Both the position numbers and the translations under genes were made by a program. DNA of 64,000 nucleotides from Cyanoderma ruficeps (Eukaryota; Chordata; Aves; Passeriformes; Timaliidae). This document shows positions 1 to 13,448 of this stretch, piece after piece. The notes beneath the pieces were generated by a model, which was not told the origin of the DNA, did no database searches, and saw nothing but the letters and a program-made list of their open reading frames with translations. The stretch covers positions 4,988,941-5,052,940 of the forward strand of contig VZDJ01007749.1 in assembly GCA_008694505.1 (NCBI GenBank), read 5' to 3'. How positions within the stretch are numbered: position 1 is the first letter of the stretch; the number at the start of each line of letters is the position of its first letter.

Positions 1-170
1 CTCGTGCCTTCCTTTTTTTTTTCGCCTGGAAGTTATTGTCTGCCTTACAGTTGGATATGAACCTTCTTTGTCTTAAAGACGCGACTGTAAGTCGTGAGGT
101 CCTTCGGAGTAGAGGGTCCGGCAAGATTTGCGTGATCAGAGTCGACGAATTCCTCTGCTGCATAAAACTG
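1..170. promoter_or_regulatory. CpG-dense edge, possible shoulder of a CpG island
   Basis: About ten CpG dinucleotides fall in the first 170 bases (for example in GACGCGAC, GTCGTGAG, GTCCGG and GTCGACG). CpG is then rare for thousands of bases. A GTAAGT donor-like motif follows ACT at 87-92. This could be the right shoulder of the ENAH promoter island or an untranslated first exon, or simply a CpG cluster. The segment is cut by the window edge, so no promoter element can be placed. Confidence 0.3.
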
Positions 171-3100
171 ATGAGCCATTAGAATTCCCTGTAAATTACA
201 GGAAAATCCTAAAAAAAAATTTTGTACAGTGGGGGTTCCCTCTTTCAGTGCACCTTCAACGGAAAAGGTTGTGTTGCAGTGGGAAGCATGGGAGTAATCT
301 CCCTGCTGTTTTGTTTAGAATTGTGTTCCTGTATTTCCCTCTAGTTTTCTTTGTTAACTGTAGGTATTTATGTCCTACGTTATTTTAAGCTTTGTTTTGT
401 CTTGTGATAATTTATTTTCAGTTATTCATGTTGCTCATGTAGAAGTCAGATACCCTGCAAATGAAAAGTTACAGCTTGGAAAACCTACGGTTTGTATCCA
501 GATCCTTTAAGCAGAGTTGTTCTTTTTAATTATCTTGACAGCCTTTAGCACAATGAATGCTGCTAGTCGAGCAAGACTTGGCATAAATACATTGGGAAGC
601 CCCGTGTAAGTTTGGGTTTCGTGCTGGCAAAAAGTGCTTGAATTGTTCGGGTGATGCTGAGTGAAGTGAGCTATAGCAGCAAGAGTGCTCACTGTTCACT
701 GGTGTAACTGTATGTGTGCTAGGACTTGTGCCAGCTTGGAGGGAGCACAAGTGTTTCTGTTAACCAGCACAACAGGGAAGTATCTAGGTTGAACCTACCC
801 TTAGGTTGCTTATTTAGATGTTTGATTAGCTGACTTGCAGCAGTGAGTAAATGTAGGTAAATGAATATATTACTGGCCTTGAAGCATTCTACCCACTTGT
901 GCCTGCAGAGCATCAGGCTGGTAAGGGGGAGATGCAGTTATGATTTGGAGGGTCTCCCTGATGAGTGGTCATGGGGTGTTTCAAAGGAAACTGACTTCTA
1001 GAACGCTTGGTTCCAGCCCTCTGGAAAAAAAAGAAACAAGCTGTACCAATTAAACTACACAGGCTAAAAAAATGATGTGGTTAAAGAAGTATTTTCTCTC
1101 TATAGAGGCACTATTAAATTCACTCAGTTTCGTTTAATTGGTCCGACTCCAGTACAATGGCAAGCTTTCACTGCACACTCTCTCTTTGGACTTGTTTAGA
1201 CTATGGTTGATGGTATATTTCTGAAACATGTTTAAACAATATCTTCATGCTGTATTTTGTTCAGGCAATGACTTTTAATGTGCATTTGCTGGTCAAGGCA
1301 AGGTCTGATGGGTGAGGAGTGACAGGGTAGGTGGGACAAGAAACCAGCATTTCATATAGCTCCTCTGTTTGCAGGTGCTGTTAAGTCTTAGCAGCTTATA
1401 CTAAAAATATATTTTTGGCACAATATTGATGATCACTTGGAATGAGTAAACTGTTCTGTCATTGCTGTTGGGCAGGTAAGTATGCAGCTGGTGCTCCAAA
1501 GAATAAAAAAATAAATAGATGAAATGGGACGGGGAGGGGAAAAGCACCCTCATTTTCTTTCCTGTGCTTTAGCTATTCTTCAGCCATCATGAGCCTGAAC
1601 TAATTCTGATGATTTTGTGTTGAGATCTCGCATCTGGTCTGAATGATTAGCTGGTCAGTTACCAAAAAGCAAACTGGTTTTCCTTCTGTCAAATAATACT
1701 AAACATCGTTGTGAAGAGCATCTTTGAATGTTAAAACAATCAGCAATTCTGTGAGACACAAACACTGACACTACACAAGAATTAATTCTTGCAGAAGTCT
1801 GCTTTGTATTCAAATTGAAATGATATGCTATTTGAATAACATCTGTTAGGGGTTTTAGGTTGCGGAGGAACTCTGAATATTAAATGTCCCAGTTAAATGG
1901 TCTAGCCTAAGTATGAAGTTACTTGGTTCAGGATAGCCCTATTCAGGGCTATGTGTATCTGTGTCTCCTGCCCTAGGTAAACATCTGATTCCCATGAACA
2001 CCTGTCGCTCTCTTTGTACTCTGGTTAGCTGACAAAAGTGCTGCCCCTAATACAGTTTCCTGAAAGCACTTATATTGTAATAGGTATCCAGGAATGGGCA
2101 TATTCGGTGAGGTTTTCATTCACCGGCTGACTGAAATGTTGAGGGGGGAAGAGGTGGTGAAGATGTAGGTAACAGCAGAGTTTGGTGCCCCTGTTCTAGT
2201 AGTAGCATGGCTTCCCATCGTATTTGTACAAGAACGTGTGTGAACAGACTTTTATTGTAGCATATGTTGAAGTCTGTATTACGGGAGCTGGTAAACACAA
2301 CTCTTCTGCCAGAGCTGGGATTCTACAGTGAAGGTTAACTGAATTACCTTCACTTTTTTTTCTTCATATCAGGCTCATTTTTAGTGTTAACTCCAATAAA
2401 AATAAATGAGCTTTACAAGATACCGACTTTTTAAACATGAAACTGTACAGCCTTCTCTTGGGATTACTACATCCATTTCTTTGTGTGGGAAAGAATTGTT
2501 TTTCATTAGTGTGCTGGTCAGAAAGCAGACTGCTTAGTCGTGTTTCATTACCCAAGTTCCCAAGAACTGGGAAAGAAACAATATTTTTAAGAAATTTCAA
2601 ATTTGAGTATTTCCAAAGCCCAGTATAATAATTTGCACTTATGATGGGCTACTATGCAGATCATATATATGTGAATTAAATTCCATGTTTTCATTAATTG
2701 TATGTTTCAATAATTGTATTCCAGATAAGGCAAACAGCTAAATTATTACAGATTTTGCCTTTTCTGAAAAGTCGTGTTGTATTCGCGCTTGTGTTTTCAA
2801 GCTAAAAAGGTAGCTAAATTTGTGGTCTCTAAGCCACACTGAAATGTCTATTAATTTACAATCAGCAGCTTTTCTGCTCAAATATGTTGCTACAGAATGC
2901 GCTTCACGTTATTATTTAAAAGTCAGCATATTTTATGCCTGGGTTGGTAAGCCTTCATTATATTTTAAGTGTTGTGCTGAGGAAACTAATGCCATACAAA
3001 CTCACTGTTTACTGAGTGAAAGCCCACAGCAGAAGTAACAAAACATGTACCTTCATTAGGACTAGAAATTCTTGAAGGAACCCACACGCGTTTCCTGGGG

Positions 3101-5583
3101 TTTCCAGGAAAGTGGGTATACAAGAGCATTATTAGTGACAATAGTACAGTTCAGTCTGCTGCAATAACTGCAGTTATTTAAGGTGGTGAAATAGCACAGC
3201 AGCAAGCCCATCAATTTGATGGTGACATTAAGTTACTGTTGGATACGTAAGGTAACACTTTGGAATTGTGCCTTTAGTTTTAATACTTGCCTGAATTGTG
3301 TATTTGAAATAGGAAGCTTAATTTAGTTGAGAAATATTTGACAAAATGTTGGAAGTGCAAGCAGGCAGTTAAATTAGACTGGATATGCATAACTGCAAGC
3401 AATACATTTCCTAAAATTGCTTATATCTCAAGAGAAAAATTGGTGGTGTGGGCAGGTTTTTTTTTCAGGTGGATCCAAGAATTCAGGTTACTTTCCTTGT
3501 TCTTAAGTAAACTAACAGATGGACTGAGTCATCTGTCTGATACAAGTGTGGTCTTTAGCTTGTACTTTATTTGTGACAGTTGCAAGTAATTTTTGGCCGG
3601 GCTGTTTCTGCCCACCTGATATGGAATCTGACAGCTGTTTTGCCCGCAAGGCCTCTGGATAGTTTAGTGAATTATTTTCATAGTAAAAGTATAAATCTTT
3701 AAAAAATTACCATGTGAATGGGGAGTGCAGGAATGAGAATACAATTTTTTTAGACAAAGCTATTTATGACCCTCTTAGCAATTATGTTGTCAGCCTCTAA
3801 AAATTAGAAACAGTCTGGGAGTGTGTATAATTCAGGAATGCTCTCTGGAAGGGCATGTACAAGTTTTTTCTTGACTCTGATTCAGGGTTTCATGTTTGCT
3901 GTTGGAGGTCAGAAAACAAGAGCGAGTTAGTTGGCATCCTGCTTCAGGCCACTATAGCCTAAAAGCCTTTTTTCTCCACTTCCATAAAAAGCAGAAACAT
4001 TTTTCTCCCAGCACCTGTTTGAGTGGATGCTTTGCCCTAAGTGACGTCTCTCGGCACTGCCTTAGGCATGTGATTGGAAATACTTTGTAATGAGGGCTTC
4101 TCCTTGCCATGCCAGGGCAGCTCATGTGGAACTATTATAGAAGTTGGTTACTGAACCACTGGATAGAGTCATTTGCTCTCATTACTAGAGAGAGCAAATG
4201 TATTTTGTGAAACAGATATTATTCCCTTCTTTGCTTTGACCTTTCGTCTAGAATTGCTTTTGACAGTTCATGCCTGCTTCCACTCAGCAGTGGAGAAATA
4301 CATGTGCCAGCTCTTTAAACATCCAGGCATGTTTCAGGTTTTAAGAGCGCAAGAGTGCTGTAGTGGTGAGAGAGAGCAGAAGATATGTGCTTTTTGTGTT
4401 CAAATAAAAAAAAATTGACTTCTAGTAGTAGCTCAAATTAGATGTAGCAGAGGCTCAAGTCACATCAGCCTTGCTGAACTATCAGCTGTGGTATTTGTTG
4501 GTGCCTACCTCACTCTCCCACCTCACCTTGCCCTGCCAGCCCTTGGGAATTCAATACAACTTCTTTGTGTTCTTGGGCTGTTAGAATCTCCCTTAGGATT
4601 AATGTAGGAGTGAAGCTGCTTTTGTATCTGCCTGTATTTAAACCTGGTAGGTGAAGAGCCACTGTGTGTCCCTGCTGTGCCTGTCCTGCCCTAACTTCCC
4701 ATGGATACTCACAGACCTGGAAAAAAACATGCTTTGTATGGAGTTTTTTTGGTTGAATAATACACAGAAACTTTCCCTCCTTTTAGAAATAGCTGCACCA
4801 CCTTATTTTAACTTTCAAATTTTCTAGCATGAGAAATAAAAACGTATATCTAAGTAATTGAGTCTGATTTGAAAATGCGCCCTACCAATACTGGTTGTAG
4901 AGGAAAATGTTGAATTTTACTTCAGATACTCCTAATAAATTGTTCTGCTAATTGCTAAACCTCTCCCCTGCTCTCATGTATTACAAGTCTCCTTCACTGT
5001 AGCTATTTCATGACTAACATTAAAAATGTTCCTGAAGAGAAAGTGAATGTTGTGCTTACCAGCCTCTGATGGTGTTATGTGGTGGTGTGTGCTGCTCCTA
5101 ATGTTATGGTTCTGTGGGCACTTATGGGAGGCTTATGGAGCTGCTGCTGGGGAGGTGATGTGACATCTTTCTGGGTCTCCTGCCCAAATGCTGGTGACAG
5201 CCTGGTGGAGAAAATGGGACTGTTCAGTGGGATGTGAGATGATGTGTCAGTCCGCTTCGGATTAGTCTTTCCAGCTGAACTGCTTGTAATAAGCACATGT
5301 TTTGGGAATCAATGCACAAGTTAATGTGAGGAATTGAAGTGCAACTCTTGTCTCTGTGGGTAATCTTTAGGCAAGGCTCATTAAAAGAAAACACTGTCAT
5401 TATTCAGGCCAAAAAAACCAAGAATTCTGCTCTTAGTTTAACATATTGAAAATTCTTCAGGCAAAGCTGTTTTATGTAAAAGATGAATAGTAAAAATGCG
5501 TTCAGTTTAGTCCAGAATTGGTCTGCTTCTTTGTGAAGTGTGTGGGTTGGTGTTGTGGGTTTTTTCTTTTTTCTTTTTTTTTT

Positions 5584-5603
5584 NNNNNNNNNNNNNNNNN
5601 NNN
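5584..5603. other. Assembly gap of 20 N
   Basis: Twenty N bases sit inside a T-rich run: TTTTTTCTTTTTTCTTTT on the left and TTTTATTTTTAATT on the right. The gap probably marks a homopolymer or pyrimidine tract that was not resolved, and its true length is unknown. The 173-residue minus-strand open frame that appears to cross 5404-5925 depends on this gap and is not real. Confidence 0.98.
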
Positions 5604-8600
5604 TTTTATTTTTAATTATGGTAAAGAAAGGTGCTGACACCAGGTGAAGTATGGGAGAAAGAAGTGGAAAGTGATGGCACTCTGGAGGGTGGTACAAAAA
5701 TGCTACTTTACTGGACTGGTGTGCTGCCAGAAATAACTCCAAGCTTCTAATTTGCAGCACAAACGCAATTGGAAGGGTTTTGTTTGAAATTGTTCTTTCG
5801 TTGTCTTTTCTAAACAAATTTGAAATTCCCGTTTCCTGAACTGGGTTACAAAGTAATCTATACTTATTGCAAATTCCATACAGAAGGTGAGGCAAGGTTG
5901 TTGTTTGCTCTAGTATACTTGCCACCTAGTTCAAAACAGAAGAACTTCTAAAACCTGGAATTAAGCCGAATGGTAAAAGAGCAAGAGTGATCACTGGTAT
6001 AGCTAAAACCTGTATTATGCATTAGTTGCAGTTTTATACCAAGTAAAGAAATATTTAAACTTTCTTTTTAGAGGAAATCAATTTCTATGTGTGTCCTTAG
6101 AGCAATTTCCTAAAATGTAGTTTAATACCTAAATCTTTTTTTAGGCCACTGACTGCTGTCAGTTTATTGCAGGTGAAATACAGTGAAAGCAGCTTTTAAA
6201 CTGAAATGCTTTGAAGGGCGTGTGGTTAAGGTAGTGTTTTATTGTGGTCTCATCTGGCTCCTAGTGAACACTTTTCTATTTCAGTTGTATAGACCAGTAT
6301 GTCTTCATACGTGCTCATGTCTGCTGGAAGTTTATATTTTGTGGAGATTTCCATTGAAGTTGCATTTTTTTTCCCTATCATACGGGATTGAAAATGGAAG
6401 TACTAAATGGAAAGATGATTTAAGATTCTGTTGTAGTTCATGTGTTTCCAACGAAACTTTCAGTACCGCTGCATTAGTGGTATTTTTACTGGCATTGGTG
6501 GAAAGAGGAGGTTGGTAGTTTTAGGTTCCATTCAGCTTTCTGGTTGGCCTTGCAAATGTGACTTAAACATATGCTCTGAGTAAATCTGGGCATTGAACCT
6601 GGTAGTATTGCTGCCTAAAATCACTAGTTCTTCATATAACTTACGTTGAATATGTGGCTTTTTTTCAGGTTCCAAGCTTCCAGCTCCAGGAGAACAAGAA
6701 TTTTCCTTTTCTAGCTAGTGTATGTTGTTCATGCCAGTAATGCATTACAATGAACACTAAACACTGCTACTCATTTTGAAAACTTATTTTCTCCCCGTGT
6801 CTTCCTGTTCTATAAAAATCTCATTGCCCTTTGCTTTCTTTTAAAAGCTTGGAGTCTTCTATAAACAGTGCATAGTGATGTGTACACCTTTTATTATATC
6901 TCCTGTGTTGAACTCTTGTTGATATTTGAGGAAAGGGTATGATCCTTTGGGGAAACCTTAGTCCATTAAACAATGCTGACTCTTCTTTAAGAGTACCCAG
7001 CCTCAGTTTAATAAAACAGATTTGTTTTTTAAAAAACCTGTTGGATTTGTATTTAAAACTGTACACAGTGAAGCTTTCCTAGAAAACTTGTACTGTGTTC
7101 TTGAATGCATTTGCAAAGCCTGTTTTTAGAAATCTGCAATTGGCTACTGTGGATGATGGTAAATGGACTTTTCAACTTCAGAATAAACATAGTTACCTAT
7201 TGTCTGTGGCCAGACTGGCAAAACAGTGACTCTTAATCCAAATGAGCCTAATTTTGGCAGAGATAATGAATCAAAACAGTGAATTACAGCACTAAGAAAA
7301 TGATCAGTATTGAAGCTTTGCATTTGTATATGAACATGCTACTTAAGAACAGATATGGTTTGGTTTTGGTTATGTACTACTCTAGCAGAAATACTGATTT
7401 ATTATTTTTTAATTATGTTAGAGGCATTCTTTTCTTAGTTCAGAATACTTCTGCTTTGATAGAAATCTCTGAATATAGTCAGAGATTATATTTTAATTTT
7501 TTGTTATACACCGATCTACTTAGCTGAATCACATTAGTGTGAGTAGAACAGGAGAATGGTGCAGGAGGTGTCTGATGTATGTATATTAAATAAGCATATT
7601 TAAAACACAGGACTGCTCTCCTAGTCAGATATGAGCCGTCTGGTCTGAAGCTGAATCTGGAGACAATAGATCTGTGTCTAGTCTCTAGTAGTCAGACCTT
7701 TTTTCACTTGGTGAGAGCCTGCTCTTTGAGGGCTGAGGAAGGCATGAAAGACCTTTCCAGTTCAGTGTTGTTCTGCCCAAGAGAAGGCTGAGGAGAGAGG
7801 CCCATCTTGGAAAACTGGCAGGGAACCTGTGTCTAATCGTGAGTAGGAGGACGAGGAGATGAATGATTAGAGCACTTGAGTAGTAAGTGTTTGAACTTAA
7901 GCACAAGCTGAATCCAGTAGTTCAGCTGCCTCTTTAGTGTTATGTGTTTTGGAGAGTAATTGAGAATGAGGTTTTGTGTTGGAGCCCTGGAGGCTGAAAA
8001 TTTCAGGCTTTCTGTGTTAAAAGGTGCTGATCCTCAAGCAAGCACCATATTTCAATTAAGGCCTTGGAACAGGCTCCTGAGATTGAGTGATAGCATGGAG
8101 TTTGTGAGTGTATAGTTTGAATAGTATTGTGTGTTCTTACAGGGTGCAAAACTTAGATTTAAGATTTTAGTATATAGTAATACATGTGAGTCAAGATAGA
8201 AGACTTTAGGCATTGTCTGTGTCCTTCTTCTTCCTTCTTCATGGGTTTAGGTGGTTTTCTGTAATTGGGTGAAAAAGGTCTGCATTGCAGGCCTTGGGTG
8301 GTCATTATTGGGTCAAAAGTATAAATAATATAGGTGTCATCTCGTTGTTGGGTGATTATCACTTAAATAACCTTGGAAAGAGTCAGAGGTACTCCATTTT
8401 ACCTCATTTCTCTAAATTACTAGTTAGAGCTCACAGCTTGTGAGTCTGTAAATAGGTAAGAAATAATAAACATCCAAGTCTGAACATGAAATCTTCATTT
8501 CCCATGTATTAATCCCGACCTTGGCAGAGAAAAAGAAACCAGAACCGTCACAGTTTTGTACCATTTCAATGGTTTCCTTGGGTTTTTAGCTACTGAGTGG

Positions 8601-9235
8601 AAATGCAGTAGTGGCTTTTGGATGAAAATTTTTACTTTGAGATGTAAAAGATGTTCCTTCTTTTACTTGGGGAAGAAGACCAAAGCAGTAAACAAACAAA
8701 AGAAGTCAAATAGATTTTGCATCTTAAAGATCTCATGCTGCAATCTGAAGGATTGAAGGTACCATCGTTCTAGTTGCCACAGTGTGGTGTGATGAGTCCA
8801 GTAGCCTTTATTTTGGTGATCACTTGTGTTAACTACATCATGCATGAATTGCCCTCAGAATGATTACTGCTGCACTTTACATCTGACCTTGCCTCTAAGT
8901 TGTGAGGTGAAGAAATCTGGGCTGCTGTGCTCGGGGACTTGATTTTGTATTCTGGCAGTATCTTTGGGTGGTCTGTTTATAAAGTTTGGAGGAATAGGAT
9001 GACTTCAGGCTTCTTCTTTGGCACACTATAAAGGTGACTTTGAAACCAAAGGGTATTCCTTTTATTTTGTTACCTTTCTTAGTCACTGAAAGAACAGGGC
9101 TGTGTTCCTGTAGTTGTCACTGTTTCCAACAATAGCTCAATCCACAAATGGATGGCAGTAAGACAAACACAAAGGTTGCCTTGCAGGTTGTGAATACTGT
9201 TGCTGTAGCTGTGTTGCTCTAAGCTTATAAACATG

Positions 9236-9350
9236 ACAAAGGTTTTCTAAGGAGAGGCAATACCTTTTATTAGATCACCTGCCGCAGCGGTGGGGAACAG
9301 GACACTGGCGATTTCACACATCCAGGGGCTGAATTCCTCAGAAAGTTGGT
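9236..9350. repeat. Possible ancient amniote interspersed repeat
   Basis: The segment contains an AAGGAGAGGCAATACCTTTT-like stretch followed by ATTAGATCACCTG. This resembles the motif 'gaggtaatac-cttttattggaccaac' found at the ends of old interspersed repeats common in reptile genomes. The downstream match fades within about 100 bases. The family is recalled from memory and was not aligned, so only an old, degraded repeat is proposed. Confidence 0.3.
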
Positions 9351-11303
9351 CAATTCTTTGGAGATGCCATGTGGAGATTTTGTACTGTGTGGATTGTTGC
9401 AGGCACATTGCAGATACAGGTAAATGTTACTGTGTGGTTTATTTTTTATAGGAAGCTCATAGTTCTGATGTCTGACCTCGTAGCAATATTTGGTGTAATT
9501 CTTATTTCAGAGATTAAAGAATTGGGTGCTTGAAAACAGGTTAGCAGCTCTAGGACATATTTAAATTGCTATTTGTTTTTGTATTACTCTACAAAGATGA
9601 TGTCTGCATAAAGGAAGTGGAGATTGCATTGCAAAGGGCAATGTCAGGAAGTAAACCTGTGAAAATACTTTTCAAATGTTACTGTTTCCATGTAAAGCAT
9701 GAAGATATATTTTCCTTTGAAGCATCTGACTGCTGGAAATCACTGGGGGAAAAAGATGCTTGGAATGCCTTTTTTAGAATCCATCCCTGTTATTTTTGTG
9801 GAGACATGGGCTTGGTCACTGGTGTGACTTTTGTATAGTGAATCTGTAAGATGCAGATAGAAGTGGATTGCATGGCAAGGGTTGCATCTTTAGATATGAC
9901 TAATGCTTAATAATACTTAATAGCAGGATTTTGTTTTTTCCCTGTTGAAATTCCCAGTTACCACAGGATAGAGGAGTGTACTGTTAGGCCAGTTCTGAAT
10001 ACTCTGGATATCTTGCCTTGAATTTCCATGCCTCCTTTTCGTAGGGCAGAGGCAAAGCAAGCAACCTCTCCTCTTGCAGTGCTCTCTACCCCAACAGTAA
10101 AAAGAAAACCTTCATATGAAGACTGGTCGTGTAACAGTGAGGAATGCTTGCAGGTTTGGTGATTTACCAGTCTCAGTGTTCCACAGATTTGGAATCCATA
10201 TATTTGAAATCTCATTTTTTTTTCCTCCTGAATTGAACTTACCTCCCAGTCCTTGAGTTTGTCTGTGCTTGGGGTGGGTGTAGGGAGTAGACGCATCCCA
10301 AAGCCCACCCCTTGGGTATTTTGGTTGTAACTCTCAGTGAGATTACCCTGGTCTTGTCTGGGAATGGAGAGAGTGTTTAAGAAAGAACTAGCAAAGAAAC
10401 AAACACCTGAGAGAAGATTGTCTCCAATTTGCTGGTATATATTTTTATATAACTTAGGATGTATCAATGTATCAGTTTCCCAACCACCTGAGTGATTATA
10501 ATTTTCTTGTTCTTTCAGGAAACATGGAGAAATCTTATGCAATTCGTACTGTTTTACAAAAAACTTCCCCATGAAGAAGCACAGAGTTTAGATGTACATA
10601 CATTGTTATGAAATCTCAAGATAAACTGATTTTAAATTCAAAGTAGTTTGGGTAGGTGCTCATTTTTAGTATTTTGTAAGACAAAACCAATCCCCCAAAC
10701 AAAGCAAAGCAAAACCATTTAGAAATAAAGCCATAGGCTTTTCTTTCAGAATTTGCCTTATTTTTTTTTACGTAGTATGACAAAAATATTGTAAAATGAC
10801 TAAAGCATTTCATGCTTAAGAATGGAAGTTTTGTGCATCTAAGAACTTTTTCTTGGTCATTACGGTAGAATTAAAATCTTGCTGGCCATTGTGCACTGCA
10901 GCAGGGAATTTTCTCTTGGCAGCACCATACCCTCCAGCCACTCAAATGCACAGAATCATTTTAATGTAGAGCAGAGTAAATGCTGCAGATAGCATGTTTG
11001 GTGGACTGGTGACAAAGGTGATGTTTATACTGTGGATGTTCTGTTTCACAGGAAGACTGGGGTTAATTGTAGCTTGGCAAGTAAAAAAAAAAAGTCCCAT
11101 ATTGTTTTTCTGCAGTAGATTCCTGTTGCTATGCAACAAACAGAATGTCACTTAGTACAGGATATATTAAATTGGTATTCCCGGCACATATCTCTGCCCG
11201 TTCATTTTATACTTTAGCAGGAGGGTATGGTTCTGGCTTCCTGTAGCACTGGAGTATGAAGTATGTATTGGAGCTGCTATTCTGGGGCTCGCTGGAGCTG
11301 CGG

Positions 11304-11311
11304 TGACGTCA
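11304..11311. promoter_or_regulatory. Full palindromic CRE (TGACGTCA)
   Basis: A perfect eight-base cAMP-response element, TGACGTCA, is flanked by CGG on the left and GTGCACTTGC on the right. It lies in a ~150-base island of higher GC and CpG content (about 11270-11420) within AT-rich intron. CREB/ATF proteins bind this sequence. It could mark an intronic enhancer or alternative promoter, but one motif alone proves neither. Confidence 0.35.
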
Positions 11312-13355
11312 GTGCACTTGCAGAGCCTCTCTTTGTTTTCCGATGGATGGGACACCTGTGCAGCACAATCAGGCTTCCAAGCAGACAAAAAGGGGTGGTG
11401 GTTGTCTTCCCCGAGGTGGGATGGCATTGCCAAGCAACATGTTAACACTTCAAAAGGGAGAAATTTGTTATATGAGAAAAATATTAGACTGCGAATTGTG
11501 AAAACCTATATACGTGACGCAGAGAAAGTTGATGCAGATGGCACTATCTGAATCTTTAAACCAAAATATCTGGTTAATTTTTAATTATTAGATTTAACTT
11601 TAGTACTTGAATATGTTCTTGCATCCTCTGCCTGCCTCCCCATTCTCCCCAGTGCTGAACCCAACCCGTCTCAGCATCTAAATTCTATGCATTTGCTCTC
11701 AATGGATTCTGGAATAAATGTTCAGAGTGTGTTTGGGAAAATTACCCTCTGTGGCTTGGAATCAGTAATTAAGTAATGGACAAATGACAACATCTGGTAA
11801 GGCATTATTTTATAATCTAGTTAGTCTTCTGTAGTGGAAAACAAGGCAAAAGTAATATTTGAAATCTAGAAGGATGTTAATTTGATCTTTGCTTCAAGGT
11901 CTGTCAAGCAATATAGATGTCTGAAATACAGGATCTGGAAAGCTGAGGATTTGTAATACTGTGGTTTTGTAACATATGCATCGTGTCTCAGGTGGCATGA
12001 TGTTTATGCTGTGTAAATATCCATCTTATATTTTAGTCAGTTTTCTGAATTTTCTTGTGGGTTTTGAAAGGCAATTCACAAAATCCAAGCTGAAATTAAG
12101 GTAGATACTTAAATTAGCAGGTCAAATACTATCATGTTCTTGCTCTTAGAACTAACATCTCTTTATATCTGAAGCAGAGTTGAAAGTAGCTTTTAAAAAA
12201 ATAACTATAGTAAATGTACTTATGTGTGGATTCTTAATAAAGCAGAAACTAATAGAAAGAGTTGAAGTAAAGCTAGGAAAAATTCAAAACACCTCTCAGT
12301 ACTGTCCTCTTGCTTGTTTTGCCAAGGGGGTGTATCTAATCTATAAAGCATCACTGAGCAGGCAGCCTTTAGTTACACAAATGCCTTTCCCGTAGTCTGA
12401 TGCTTAATTCAGACCCCAGTGCCAGACAGTTGTGTGCCTGTTCTCAAGCAGGCCCAATGAAAAACGTTTGTGTGCACAAAGAAAACTTGATACAACCTAA
12501 AAAATTCTTATGGCATTTGGTGAGATCAAACCTGAGCTCTGTCACAGAAATGATGTAAATACATAGACAAGGAGGGTTGGGGGCTTTTTGCTTTCTGTTT
12601 TGGGAAGAGGGATCTCTGCTTCTGTTGCACAACTGGTGAGAATGAGAAAACTGCTTGTGACTTTCAGTGCTATGATGGGTTGTTTCGGTTCTATCTTTTG
12701 GCACAGGAAACAGTAGGAATTTGTAAAAATGTCTCCGCTTCTTGAGAAGAGAGGCAGAATCTAATTTAATTGTGAAGATAATATTTTCATCTTTAATGAA
12801 ATGAACTTATTTTAGTGTGTAGATGAAGAAGTTCTAGAATATATCCAGGAAATTGGGAAATTTGAGCTGTAAGTTTTAAGTGGTGTGGTGGTAGTCTGCT
12901 TAGGTAAATCTTAAAGGAACTCGGAGTGAAAAGTGGATGTTCTGGAAACACTCAGGTTGTATCACAAAGAGCATTTAAAAGTTAAGTTCAGGTGCTATGC
13001 TGCTATAAATAGGGCTATGACAAGACAGTCAGCTTTTCATATCCATCGTCTTTCCCCCCAAACTGAAATTAAGTTGGAGCAAATCTTGTAGATTTGATAC
13101 CAGTGGTCCAAAGTTCTGTTTGGCTGTTGAAATGAAATCAATACAATCTTTGTGTGTATGTGAGCAGTGACACTACCCTGCTAGTTCTTTGTCATTAATT
13201 AATACCTGTATGCATACACCAGATGCAGAATTATCTCAAAAAGGATATTGGAGCATGTTAATGATTTTATGCTATTTTTTCCTCCCCTACAATAGAGCCT
13301 GGATTCTGTGGATTCTGGTTTGCAGATAGAAATAGATGTCGGTTTGAAGCCTGCT

Positions 13356-13448
13356 CTTTTGTTTATTTGTTTTTTGTTCGGGGTTTTTTTGGGGGGTGGG
13401 GGTTTGTTTTGGTTTTTTGGTGGTTTTTTTGTTTGTTTGTTTGTTTGA
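13356..13448. repeat. G/T-rich low-complexity tract
   Basis: The + strand here is almost entirely T and G: TTTGTTT runs, then GGGG, GGGGGG and GGGGG blocks separated by T, then four GTTT units at the end. The minus strand is correspondingly C/A-rich. The guanine runs could support a G-quadruplex in the sense (pre-mRNA) strand. There is no coding potential. Confidence 0.85.

Noticed and set aside
5404..5925. 173-residue minus-strand open frame
   Set aside because: It is continuous only because N bases are read through. The surrounding lysine-rich part is the T run read in reverse, and the rest has no protein character.
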